Shown here: positions 52,376-64,000 of the stretch, piece after piece
How the letters are laid out: the number at the start of each line of letters is the position of its first letter
Position numbering within the stretch: position 1 is the stretch's first letter
From: Planctomycetota bacterium
GTDB taxonomy: Bacteria; Planctomycetota; Phycisphaerae; UBA1845
Direction: 5' to 3'
Assembly (NCBI GenBank): GCA_016208685.1
Contig: JACQXM010000014.1
Location: 32,303-96,302 of the forward strand
Length of the DNA: 64,000 bases
Translations under genes and position numbers: made by a program
The notes under the pieces: generated by a model
What the model saw: only the letters and a program-made list of their open reading frames with translations
What the model was told of the DNA's origin: nothing
Databases searched by the model: none

Positions 52376-54988
52376 ATGTGGACACCTCGATTCCCTACCC
52401 TCTGTCTCGGTTTGACGGCGCTGCTCGCCATCGGCAGCGCCGCACTCCTGTCGGCGGCGCCTCTGGCGGACCTCGATGTCGCCTTGGCCGCCGAGGTCGA
52501 TGCGGCGGCGGGCGTGGCCGAGCCGCAAGCCGTGCCGAACTTCGAGATCAGCGCCCGCGAGCCGTGGAACGAGCTGCCCGCGGCTGCCGCGAGCGAGCCG
52601 GGCGCCGGCGGCGAACTCGGCGAGGCCGGCGTCGGCAACTTCGCGCAAGCGGTCCCCGCCGACCCCAATGAGCGGATCAGCGTGCTCGTTCACTTCGCGC
52701 CCGTGGGAGATCGCGCCGCCCGGCCGGTCGTCCGCCAGTTCGCCGCCGACCGCGGGGCGTACGTCAAGTACGAGTACGACATCCTCCCGAACGTCATCAA
52801 CGTTCGGAACCTGACACGAGCCCAGGTAGAGGAGCTGCGGGGGCTTGATGGCGTGGTCAAGGTCGAGGAGGATTACGAGATCCACACCTTCCACAACGAC
52901 AGCATGCCGCTCATTCGCGCCCTCCAGTCGCAGATCACCGGGGCCGGCTTCAGCGCCACCGGCGCGGGCATCCGTGCGTGCGTGATCGATACCGGCATCG
53001 ACTCCAACAGCATCATGTACTCCACGCGTATTGACGCCGCCGCCGGGTGGGATTTCGTCAACAACGATTCCAACCCCGAGGACGACAACGGCCACGGCTC
53101 GCACGTGGCCGGCACGGTGCTGGGCGGCAACGTCAGCGCCGATTTCGGTTGCGTCGGAGCTGAATCGATGCAGGGCGTCGCCCCCGCGGCCACCCTCATC
53201 GGCATCAAGGTGCTCAATGCCTCAGGCAGCGGCAGCGCGTCGAACATCATCGCCGGCATCAACCGCTGCGCCTCGACCTCGCTGCCCGGCGGGCAGGCCG
53301 ATGTCATTAACATGAGCCTCGGCGGCGGGCAGTTTTCCGGAACGTGCGATTCGGACACCATGGCCCAGGCGGTGAACAACGCCGTCGCGGCGGGCGTGGT
53401 GGTGGTGGCCGCGGCCGGCAACAACGGCTTCACCAACGCGGTGAGCACGCCGGCTTGCGCCTCGGGCGCCATCGCGGTGGCGGCGACGTACGACGACACC
53501 TACCCGAGCTGCGAGTTCCCCACCCAGACCTCCTTCTCGTTCTGCCTGGATTCGTTCTGCTTCTCGACCTGCACCGACAACTCGCCGGCGGTGGACAGCC
53601 GTTGCTGCTTCAGCAACCGCAGCAGCAAGCTCGACGTAGCGGCGCCGGGCTGCATCATCTTCTCCGACGATTCGACGGTTGCGGCGGGCAACGGCCTCGT
53701 CGGTTTTTGCGGCACCAGCCAGGCGTCGCCACACGTGGCGGGCCTCGCCGCCTTGCTCCTCGACGCGAATCCCTCGTTGACACCTGCTGAGGTGCGCACG
53801 GCAATTCGCGGCGGGGCCATCGACTTAGGCGCCGCCGGCTTCGACACCAACTTCGGCTACGGCCGCATCGACGCCATCAACTCGCTGGCGCTGGTCGCGC
53901 CCAGCGGATGCAACACCGATCCCGAATGCGACGACGGGCTGTTCTGCAACGGCGCAGAGACGTGCGTCGGCGGAACATGCCAGGCGGGCACGGCGCCCAA
54001 CTGCGCCGACGCCGTGGCGTGCACGACGGATACGTGCAACGAGACCACCGATTCCTGCGACCACACGCCCAACAACGCCGCCTGCGACGACGGCCTGTTC
54101 TGCAACGGCGCGGAAACCTGCCACGTGACTCTGGGCTGCCAGGCGGGCGGCGATCCGTGTCCGGGGCTCACCTGTGACGAAGTGGGCAATTTCTGTGTCG
54201 GCGGCGCCGAGGTGTGGATGTCGTTCACGGCCACCACGACCGTGCCCGGCGTGGGCTCCGCGGAAAACGAGGATATCGTCGCCCGCGACGAGGCCAGCGG
54301 CAACTGGCGCATGGTGTTCGACGGCAGCGATGTGGGACTCTCCGGGTTCGTCATCGACGGCATGGCAGTCCTGCCCTCGGGTGACATCCTCCTGTCGTTC
54401 ACGGCTTCGGGAACCGTCGCCGGCATGACCGGCGGACCGGGCGGCAGCACGACGCTGGACGATTCCGATATCGTCCGCTTCGTTCCCACGTCGCTCGGAC
54501 CCACGACGGCGGGTTCGTTCGTCTTCTACTTCGACGGCAGCGACGTCGGGCTCTCCACCAACAATGAAGATATCGACGCCATCGCGATCACCAGCGATGG
54601 GCGGTTGGTGATTTCCACCATCGGTTCGGCGACCGCAACCGGCGCGAGCGCCGCGGACACCGACCTGCTGGTGTTCAACGCCACCAGCCTGGGCGCCACG
54701 ACCGCCGGATCGTTCGCCGTGTATTTCGACGGCAGCGACGTCGGGTTGTCCGACGGGTCGAGCGAGGACGTGGACGCCGCGGGCATCACCTCCTCCGGAT
54801 CGATCCTGCTTTCCACCATCGGGACCGTGACGGTCACCGGTGTTTCGGGCGCCAATGAGGACGTGTTGCAGTTTACGCCCACTCAATTGGGCGGCACGAC
54901 CTCGGGAACGTACTCGATGTTCCTCGACTTGAGCGCCCTGGGCATCAGCACCGCCGCGGACGTTGGATCGGTGGAACGCGTCGAATAG
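52376..54988 (+). CDS. secreted subtilisin-like (S8) serine protease with repeat domains
   Basis: An 870-residue protein. After the signal peptide and an Ala/Glu-rich stretch, residues about 105-180 resemble an inhibitor I9 propeptide. The catalytic triad is D205 (VIDTGID), H240 (GHGSHVAG) and S448 (GTSQASPHVAG). Residues about 525-620 hold Cys-rich repeats (ECDDGLFCNGAETC twice). The C-terminal 250 residues have three or four repeats around FDGSDVGLS, predicted beta-rich. It is probably exported and processed; the substrate is unknown. The same kind of Cys-rich tail appears in the metalloprotease at 12847. Confidence 0.9.
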   Translation: MWTPRFPTLCLGLTALLAIGSAALLSAAPLADLDVALAAEVDAAAGVAEPQAVPNFEISAREPWNELPAAAASEPGAGGELGEAGVGNFAQAVPADPNERISVLVHFAPVGDRAARPVVRQFAADRGAYVKYEYDILPNVINVRNLTRAQVEELRGLDGVVKVEEDYEIHTFHNDSMPLIRALQSQITGAGFSATGAGIRACVIDTGIDSNSIMYSTRIDAAAGWDFVNNDSNPEDDNGHGSHVAGTVLGGNVSADFGCVGAESMQGVAPAATLIGIKVLNASGSGSASNIIAGINRCASTSLPGGQADVINMSLGGGQFSGTCDSDTMAQAVNNAVAAGVVVVAAAGNNGFTNAVSTPACASGAIAVAATYDDTYPSCEFPTQTSFSFCLDSFCFSTCTDNSPAVDSRCCFSNRSSKLDVAAPGCIIFSDDSTVAAGNGLVGFCGTSQASPHVAGLAALLLDANPSLTPAEVRTAIRGGAIDLGAAGFDTNFGYGRIDAINSLALVAPSGCNTDPECDDGLFCNGAETCVGGTCQAGTAPNCADAVACTTDTCNETTDSCDHTPNNAACDDGLFCNGAETCHVTLGCQAGGDPCPGLTCDEVGNFCVGGAEVWMSFTATTTVPGVGSAENEDIVARDEASGNWRMVFDGSDVGLSGFVIDGMAVLPSGDILLSFTASGTVAGMTGGPGGSTTLDDSDIVRFVPTSLGPTTAGSFVFYFDGSDVGLSTNNEDIDAIAITSDGRLVISTIGSATATGASAADTDLLVFNATSLGATTAGSFAVYFDGSDVGLSDGSSEDVDAAGITSSGSILLSTIGTVTVTGVSGANEDVLQFTPTQLGGTTSGTYSMFLDLSALGISTAADVGSVERVE

Positions 54989-55180
54989 CGACGCGGGCGA
55001 TTGCCTCGCGGCACTACGCGAGCGGTCGCGCCTGTCGTTCGGCGATTGAGAACCGGCGGGTCGCACGTTACGCGGCCCGCCGGTTCGTTGCTATCATGCC
55101 CGGCCAGGCGCGACGAACGCCGAATCGTGAATGCCGGCGCGAAGCGCTGGTCCCGGCGCGCCGCGGCGGAATGCGGCAAC

Positions 55181-55336
55181 AGGGCCGCGACCGTGAGGGA
55201 GCGAGCGATGGGACGAAGGGAAGAGGGACGAGGGAAGAGCGACGAAGCGCCGGCGCGACATGTTAGCACGGCCAGGCGCAGCGCCGCCATGCGGTCATGG
55301 AACTGCAACTGCTTGACCGGCTGGAAAGCCGGTCCC
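55181..55336 (-). repeat. family A repeat and GACCGGCTGGAAAGCCGGTC unit
   Basis: In the 514-bp gap between the subtilase and the DUF885 gene. A family-A core lies at about 55181-55207 (inverted). CAGGCGCAGCGCCGCCATG near 55273 matches part of R5. The palindromic unit is at 55317-55336. Nothing else is recognised. Confidence 0.65.
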
Positions 55337-55502
55337 ACAGCGCCCTCCGGTCCCGCAGCGCTCCCGGGTCTTACGGCGTTGGGATCCTATCGGGCTCAGC
55401 CCGCTCGGTGCCTGGAAGTCGCGCATTGCCGGTTGATCCCACAGCGCGACGCCGTCGCACGGCGCCACAAAGGCGTCTCGGTACGCAACTGAGGAGTCCA
55501 AC

Positions 55503-57260
<1,758 letters not shown>

Positions 57261-57389
57261 GACGGGCGGGTTCCCCGGTGGCCCCGCGCCATTCGCCGGC
57301 GCTGGACGCAGTTTCACAACTTTGTAGGGCGGTTGCTCGCATCTGCCGAGATGCTGCGGCCGTTGGCCCGCGCGATGGAGCATGAACCC

Positions 57390-57905
57390 ATGTCGATACG
57401 CCCGGAACAGCCCGAGGACGCGCCGGTGATCGACGCACTGCTTCGAGCCGCCTTCGGCGGCGATCAGGAGGCGCGACTGGTACAGCGGTTGCGCGCAGAG
57501 CCGGGATTCGATGCGCGCCTGTCGCTTGTGTTCGTCGACGTCGACAGGGTCGTCGGGCATATCCTCTTTTCGCCCATCTTTATTGAATCCGCGACCGCGC
57601 GGACCGACGCGCTGGCACTGGCCCCGCTGGCGGTCCGGCCGGACGTGCAGCGGCAGGGAATCGGCACCGCACTCGCGCGCGAGGGACTCGAGGTCTGTCG
57701 TGCCTTAGGGCACGGCATCGTGGTCGTGGTCGGCGAGCCGGCGTACTACTCGAGGTTCGGATTCCTGCCCGCCGGGAACGCGGGCGTTCGGGCGCCCTTT
57801 CCCGTGCCGGACGAAGTATTTCAGATTCTGGAGCTGCGCGCCTCAGCGCTCGCCGGGGTAAGCGGCGTCGTCCGCTATCCGCCGGCGTTCACGGAGGTTG
57901 TCTGA
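57390..57905 (+). CDS. GNAT N-acetyltransferase (YhbS-like)
   Basis: A 171-residue protein. The acetyl-CoA binding motif is RPDVQRQGIGTALAREGLE, preceded by VGHILFSPI and ALAPLAV and followed by VVVVGEPAYYSRFGFLPA, the characteristic YhbS pattern. The ATG at 57390 is preferred over upstream ATGs because the family begins with SIRPEQPEDA and GGAG lies 12 nt upstream. The acceptor is unknown. Confidence 0.88.
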   Translation: MSIRPEQPEDAPVIDALLRAAFGGDQEARLVQRLRAEPGFDARLSLVFVDVDRVVGHILFSPIFIESATARTDALALAPLAVRPDVQRQGIGTALAREGLEVCRALGHGIVVVVGEPAYYSRFGFLPAGNAGVRAPFPVPDEVFQILELRASALAGVSGVVRYPPAFTEVV

Positions 57906-58010
57906 TCGTCACGGCGCGACAGCGCGGGGCGAGGAAAGCCGCTCCGGCGGCAACCACCTGATGTGTGTCCGACGCCGCGTCCCGCGTGCGGCCGTACCAG
58001 TACGAGAGAA

Positions 58011-58631
58011 GCGGTGGAGTGGGCGGATAAGCCGAGTTCCGTCCGGCGGACTTGCGTCCGCTTGGGCGATCATTTATCTGGGCCGGCGGTCGCCCGCCGG
58101 CTCGAGCACCCTACCCGCGGCGTTACGCAGTCGCCGTCGAAACCGCCACCCCACAAGGGGGCAGCCGCCTCGACGCCCGCAGCGCCCGTCGCCTTTCGGC
58201 CACGAGGCCCCGGCATGCGACCGCGGCGAGGCGGGCAGCCTCTAGCCGCCTATTTGGGCTTGCTGGCGGTGGGGTTTACCCTGCCACGGCCGTCACCGGC
58301 CGCGCGGTGCGCTCTTACCGCACCTTTTCACCCTTACCGGAGAAACGGAGAAACGCGGAAACGCCAGAACGCAAACACGTGCCCGCAGGGCCGCGGTCCG
58401 GCCGGCCAACGGGTCGCCGCCGGCAGATTCGAGCGCTCTATCGCGATATCCTCACCACGCGTTGGGCTTGTGGCGTTTACGCGTTTCTCCGTTTCACCGG
58501 CGGTGTCTTTTCTGTGGCACTTTCCCTCGGCTCGCGCCGGGTTGGCGTTACCAACCACCGTGCCCTTTCCAGCTCGGACTTTCCTCACGTTGGGTGGCCA
58601 AACGCGCGATCGCCTTCGCCCACTCCACCGC
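58011..58631 (-). ncRNA. rnpB: RNase P RNA (rnpB) with very long P12 arm
   Basis: Bacterial type-A RNase P RNA read on the minus strand. P1 is formed by 58631-58617 and 58025-58011 (GCGGTGGAGTGGGCG and its exact complement). Conserved parts are GAGGAAAGTCC (58586-58576), GGGTGAAAAGGTGCGGTAAG (58333-58314), GCAAGCCCAAATAGG (58263-58249) and CTCGGCTTATCC (58036-58025). The RNA is about 621 nt, against 350-420 nt usually. The excess is one insertion at the tip of P12, where 30-nt arms 58500-58471 and 58366-58337 pair with only two mismatches and enclose about 105 nt. A strong promoter precedes it. Confidence 0.95.
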
Positions 58632-58671
58632 GCGGATTGTAGGCTTGCGACCGGCGTTTGTCGAACCCAGG
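58605..58671 (-). repeat. 67-bp repeat, rnpB copy (promoter plus 5' end)
   Basis: Contains the native rnpB promoter and first 27 nt of the RNA. It matches 59256-59322 in length and at about 59 of 67 positions. Confidence 0.85.
58636..58664 (-). promoter_or_regulatory. promoter of rnpB
   Basis: TCGACA (58664-58659), 17-nt spacer, TACAAT (58641-58636). The start would be at about 58630, matching the first base of P1. Confidence 0.75.
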
Positions 58672-58738
58672 CGGCCCGCGCCGGAGTCTGGCCCGGACGT
58701 GGGCCTGCGTTGCCGCCATGCGCCCTTGCACCGACGAC

Positions 58739-59011
58739 CTACAGATTGCGATAGACGTCGCGCCGATTCCCAACCGCCGCCAGGCGAACGACTCTGGCTC
58801 GATCGTCGACCGTATAGAGAACCCGGTAGTCGCCGACGCGCATCCGGTATGCGTTGCTGCCTCGCAACCGCTTGCAGCCCCTCGGTCTGGGATCTGCCTC
58901 CAGGGCGAGAATCGCCGCTACGATCCGGTCGTGTACCGAGCGGGGAAGGTGCTTCATCTCCCGCTCGGCAGATGTGCTGATGCGAATCTCGTATGCGGCG
59001 CGGGAGCTCAT
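58739..59011 (-). CDS. RelE/ParE-family toxin
   Basis: A 90-residue RelE-fold protein: YEIRISTSAEREMKHLPRSV, then DRIVAAILALEADPRPRGCKRL, then AYRMRVGDYRVLYTVDDRARVVRLAAVGNRRDVYR. The conserved Arg in the YRVLY strand and the C-terminal RRDVYR are typical of ribosome-dependent mRNA interferases. The ATG overlaps the antitoxin stop by 4 nt. The gene is transcribed toward rnpB. Confidence 0.93.
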   Translation of the reverse strand: MSSRAAYEIRISTSAEREMKHLPRSVHDRIVAAILALEADPRPRGCKRLRGSNAYRMRVGDYRVLYTVDDRARVVRLAAVGNRRDVYRNL

Positions 59012-59214
59012 CGCACCCGACGCCTACCGGCCAGGTACTGGCGAAAGGGGCGCGACGGTTCATGGCGCCGTGCGGCAACCGTAGCGAGGTCCAGTAGGTC
59101 CCGGGCCAGCGACGTATCTTCGGCGAGGCGCAACAGAACGGCGTCGCGCTTGTCCTTCGAAAGCGCTTTCAGCGCCGTGTAAAATACTTCGGCAGTGGCT
59201 TCGAGCTCGGTCAT
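59008..59214 (-). CDS. antitoxin of the RelE pair
   Basis: A 68-residue protein with a predicted helical N-terminus (ELEATAEVFYTALKALSKDKRDAVLLRLAED) and a basic tail. Its position directly upstream and ATGA overlap with the toxin identify it as the antitoxin; the family is similar to short RelB/Axe-type proteins. The ribosome site is weak. A copy of the rnpB promoter (59287-59315) lies about 70 nt upstream. Confidence 0.8.
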   Translation of the reverse strand: MTELEATAEVFYTALKALSKDKRDAVLLRLAEDTSLARDLLDLATVAARRHEPSRPFRQYLAGRRRVR

Positions 59215-59255
59215 GTTTCACTCAACCGGGTCCGCCGCAGACGGCGAGCGTGCGG

Positions 59256-59322
59256 CGCGATCGCCATCGCCCGCTCCACCGCGCGGATTGTAGGCCCGCG
59301 ACCCGTGGTTGTCGAACGCAGG
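59256..59322 (-). repeat. 67-bp repeat, second copy of the rnpB promoter and 5' end
   Basis: TCGACA (59315-59310), 17-nt spacer and TACAAT (59292-59287) are intact, followed by GCGGTGGAGCGGGCGATGGC, a near copy of the first 20 nt of RNase P RNA. It is positioned to drive the antitoxin-toxin pair. Confidence 0.8.
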
Positions 59323-59340
59323 TTCACCGTGCGGCCGCGA

Positions 59341-61329
59341 TTACCCTCCCTCGGACGAGGCGGCAGGTGGAATTAGCCGCGTCTTGTAGCGGTGGTAGAG
59401 ATACGACGCACCGATGAGCATCAGCCCCAGTCCCACGAAGGAGAGGATCCGGTAGGGCGTGCTCACGTGGACCATATCGCGCAGGAACACCTTAATCACC
59501 GTGAGCGCGAACAGGCCCAGCGAGCAGACGCGGAGCACCAGCGACTTCCGCAGGAATCCCAGCGCCATGAGGGCAATGGAGAACAGCGCCCAGAGCACGG
59601 AGATCGAGGCGAACCGAGCTTGGGGTACATGGTCGTGGAAGTACGCGGCGGTTTCGAGGTTAAGAAACCCGAACAGCAACAGCGCAAAGGCCAGCCGCAA
59701 CGCGGTTCCGGCCGAGCTTGCTTCCCGCGGCGTCCCGCCTGCGGCCCGAGCCACCATGCCCGCCGCCAGGTAGAGGCAGCCCAGCAACACGATCATCGTC
59801 GTCCAACGCTCCACCGCCTGCGCCGCAAAGCCCGGCTCGTAGTAGAAACCGTCCCCGCGCCACTCGAACACCATCACCAAGTCCCAGCCGACGAGTTTGA
59901 CGGCCGCCAAAGCCAGCACCGCGATGGCCGCGGTGCGCAGGCGGCGGTCCGAAAGCCGCATCGCCGCCCATGCCAGCGCCAACCCCTGCGCCGCCCAGAA
60001 ACACGAGATCCAGTGCCGCGACGCCAGCAGCGGAACGGTGATCACGAGGAACAGTGAGCACTTGGCCACCAGCAGCACGATGGGCTGCGCCGCGTTTGGC
60101 CGGCGCGCGAAGAGCAGGCCCGCCATCACCAGGAACAACAGCGCGTAGGCGATGGACACCACGGCCACCCATTCCTGCGCGAATCGCGCCTCGATCATGG
60201 CGTACGAGAAGCCGAAGGCGATAAAGGCGTTGGGGAAGGTGATGGCGTAGCCGCGGACGCGGTCCTTCGTGGCACGAACCAGCACATGCAGATAGGGAAC
60301 CACGGCGTACGTGACGAAGAAGAGGTTCAGAAAGAGCGTCGTGGGCCAGAACTTGCCCGCCGAGTAATGTTCCGCGTACCAGGCGCCGAAGAGCAGCCAG
60401 GTGAACACGAACGACAGCGAATTCAGGACGATCCACTGCTTGAAGGCGGCGAGGCCGAGCACTCCGGCATTGAGCAGCGTCATGTAGACCATCAGGCCGA
60501 TTTGGTTGTCCGTCTGCGCACGCAGCACCAGCGGCGTTGCGAAGCCGCCCACCAGCCCGAGGACGGCGAGCCCCATGCTGTCGTAGCGCAGCGCGGTTCC
60601 CCCCGCCAGAATCGTCACCAGTGCCATCAGGGTAAACGCGCCGGGTTGCCCGATGAGATGGTAGAGCTCGAAGGCCGCGTAGGCCGCGAAGTAGAGCACG
60701 GCCAGGCCTCCGCCCACGAGATACTGGCCGAACAGATCGAACTTCCTTCGACGGAAGTACTCGCCCAGCGCCATGCCCAGCAGCCCGACGAGGTAGGCGA
60801 GCGAAACCCGCGCCGCCGGCCCGATCCAGTTCTGCTCGAACGAGTACTTCAGGAAATACCCGACGCCGAGGACGAGAATCACCAGCCCCACCACAAGAAG
60901 CCAGCGCTGGCCCAGCCGCAACTCCGCCTGGGAGTCGGCCAGGGATCGCGGGGCCGTGCCGCGTCCTGGCACGGCGACTCGGAGATCTGCCGTCGGCAAC
61001 GCAGAAAACGCCACCGGCGACGCCGGCCGAGGCTCGGTTGGGCGAAGGTCCGGCGCGGGTCCCGCGGGCACCCCCGCGGCGGGCGTTTCCTTTGGCATCG
61101 CAGGCGCCGGAGCAGAGCCCGCCGGCTGACGGCGTGCCCAGGCGTCCAGGATTTCAACGTTCGTCTGCAAGGTGTTCAGGCGGCCGACCAGCACCTCGCA
61201 TTCCCGTCGGGTTCGCTGAAGATCGTTCCTGATCTCCTCCAGGCAGCGAAACGGCGCGAGATCCAGCCCGCATTGGGGACAACGGGATTCACTCGGCGCA
61301 ACCCAGACGCGGCAGCGGAAGCAGTTCAT
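59341..61329 (-). CDS. DUF2339 multi-spanning membrane protein with N-terminal zinc ribbon
   Basis: A 662-residue protein from the ATG at 61329 (GAGG upstream). It opens with a zinc ribbon CFRC ... CPQCG, then a helix (LEEIRNDLQRTRRECEVLVGRL) and a Pro/Ala linker. From about residue 140 there are roughly 18 hydrophobic helices with the DUF2339 signature blocks LGQRWLLVVGLVILVLGVGYFLK, GLLGMALGEYF, GQYLVGGGLAVLYFAAYAAF and VIKVFLRDMVHVSTPYRILSF. Length and order fit the family. The function is unknown. Confidence 0.9.
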   Translation of the reverse strand: MNCFRCRVWVAPSESRCPQCGLDLAPFRCLEEIRNDLQRTRRECEVLVGRLNTLQTNVEILDAWARRQPAGSAPAPAMPKETPAAGVPAGPAPDLRPTEPRPASPVAFSALPTADLRVAVPGRGTAPRSLADSQAELRLGQRWLLVVGLVILVLGVGYFLKYSFEQNWIGPAARVSLAYLVGLLGMALGEYFRRRKFDLFGQYLVGGGLAVLYFAAYAAFELYHLIGQPGAFTLMALVTILAGGTALRYDSMGLAVLGLVGGFATPLVLRAQTDNQIGLMVYMTLLNAGVLGLAAFKQWIVLNSLSFVFTWLLFGAWYAEHYSAGKFWPTTLFLNLFFVTYAVVPYLHVLVRATKDRVRGYAITFPNAFIAFGFSYAMIEARFAQEWVAVVSIAYALLFLVMAGLLFARRPNAAQPIVLLVAKCSLFLVITVPLLASRHWISCFWAAQGLALAWAAMRLSDRRLRTAAIAVLALAAVKLVGWDLVMVFEWRGDGFYYEPGFAAQAVERWTTMIVLLGCLYLAAGMVARAAGGTPREASSAGTALRLAFALLLFGFLNLETAAYFHDHVPQARFASISVLWALFSIALMALGFLRKSLVLRVCSLGLFALTVIKVFLRDMVHVSTPYRILSFVGLGLMLIGASYLYHRYKTRLIPPAASSEGG

Positions 61330-61650
61330 GACGCGTGCCTCGCAGGCCCCGCTCGACTCGCCGCGCGCGAAGCAACGGAGCCGGAAGATGAATGTCCGAT
61401 GGAGTATACCTGAAACGGCGTCACGGGTATCGCGGAACGCCTCTCGGCAACCGGTCGCGCGACCCTGGCCCGACCCACGCCGCGGGGCGGAAGCCGGCGG
61501 TATGGCGGTGCCGGTAAAGAACGGCACCTGCGGGCTCTTCAGCAGACCCGACGGGACCGTCGTGGGACGTCGAAACCCGCTTGCGGTCTCACGGCCACCG
61601 CACCGCACGCCCCGTCCTGGTCGCGGACGCACGGGCGGCAGGCGTCGCGA

Positions 61651-63633
<1,983 letters not shown>

Positions 63634-63817
63634 GTTCGTCGCTCGCTTCGTCGTCCGCGCCCCGACCGCCACCTTCCGGCGGGAACCGCGCATGCAGGCC
63701 GCGCCTGACCGCGACCTCGGGAAGGCATCCACCGCTCGACCGCCCCGCCGCCCGTGGGCGCGGTGGCGCTCAACCGGTCCGGCGCAGGAACATCTAGTGT
63801 TCCAACGCAGCCTGTTC

Positions 63818-63990
63818 TTAGTTCCTTACGGCGAAAGATGTTTGCATTCTGCGTGCATCTTCTTGTGCACGAAAACGGCTCCGTTGCACCGCGACAAACC
63901 GCCCCTTCAGCATTCCGAATTCAGCATTCGACATTCGCGGCCGCGCCCTACGTGGGCCTGTCTTTGTTGCGGCCCCCGCGGCCGCGTTAG
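63818..63990 (-). repeat. 172-bp dispersed repeat (family R6), copy B
   Basis: An inverted copy of 32746-32917. It is preceded at 63801-63816 by the first bases of the R5 repeat (CCAACGCAGCCTGTTC), so two families abut here. It reaches nearly to the window end; 63634-64000 has no gene. Confidence 0.85.
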
Positions 63991-64000
63991 GGTGGCATGG

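Overview
The window looks like chromosomal DNA of a GC-rich Gram-negative bacterium, most probably a planctomycete (Phycisphaerae-like). I infer this from gene content, not from a marker-gene comparison. Pointers are a LolA-like carrier with an LpxL-type acyltransferase (outer membrane), DUF1570 and DUF2339 proteins, a Minf_1886-family protein (PVC group), a zinc-ribbon membrane protein, secreted beta-helix proteins ending in dockerin-like repeats, and many lipoproteins. Genes sit on both strands in short operons, and the spacers are rich in dispersed repeats.

Layout. 0-6 kb: FG-GAP lipoprotein, secretin-N-like protein, and an oleC-oleD pair (beta-lactone synthetase and reductase of head-to-head hydrocarbon synthesis). 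6-9.2 kb: wrbA, then an accessory island with a divergent retron-like reverse transcriptase, an XRE regulator and a small helical protein, preceded by a promoter and a strongly folded leader that could be an msr-msd RNA. 9.5-12.5 kb: pntAA-pntAb-pntB transhydrogenase. 12.8-19 kb: secreted metalloprotease, beta-helix protein, LolA-like protein, threonine dehydrogenase. 19.3-24.1 kb: GDP-mannose dehydratase, GT2 glycosyltransferase, ACP and ketoacyl synthase. 25.3-33.4 kb: tRNA-Arg(TCT), DUF1570 protein, trxB, beta-helix lipoprotein, an autoregulated ArsR-SRPBCC-DUF1801 operon, ACT-domain protein. 33.6-42.3 kb: dnaK, a zinc-ribbon/deoxyribosyltransferase-like protein that may be a defence effector, ParA, VanZ, an orphan OppF-type ATPase and mutL. 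42.5-48.6 kb: small lipoprotein, DUF486, acyltransferase, trxA, ricT (PSP1), Minf_1886, a glutaredoxin-like protein, a PQQ-type propeller. 48.8-57.9 kb: hmgA and hpd (tyrosine degradation) separated by a nucleotidyltransferase with a broken HEPN partner, then a subtilase, a DUF885 peptidase and a GNAT. 58.0-59.3 kb: rnpB with a very long P12 arm, beside a RelE-type toxin-antitoxin pair lying between two copies of the rnpB promoter and 5' end. 59.3-63.6 kb: DUF2339 membrane protein and acetoacetyl-CoA synthetase, which can use the acetoacetate released by tyrosine degradation.

The strongest novel signals are the reverse-transcriptase island with its structured leader, the toxin-antitoxin module placed behind a duplicated rnpB promoter, and a 131-bp inverted-repeat element found twice in opposite orientations at the same position of a dispersed repeat. 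All functional calls rest on reading motifs and context; no database search was run.
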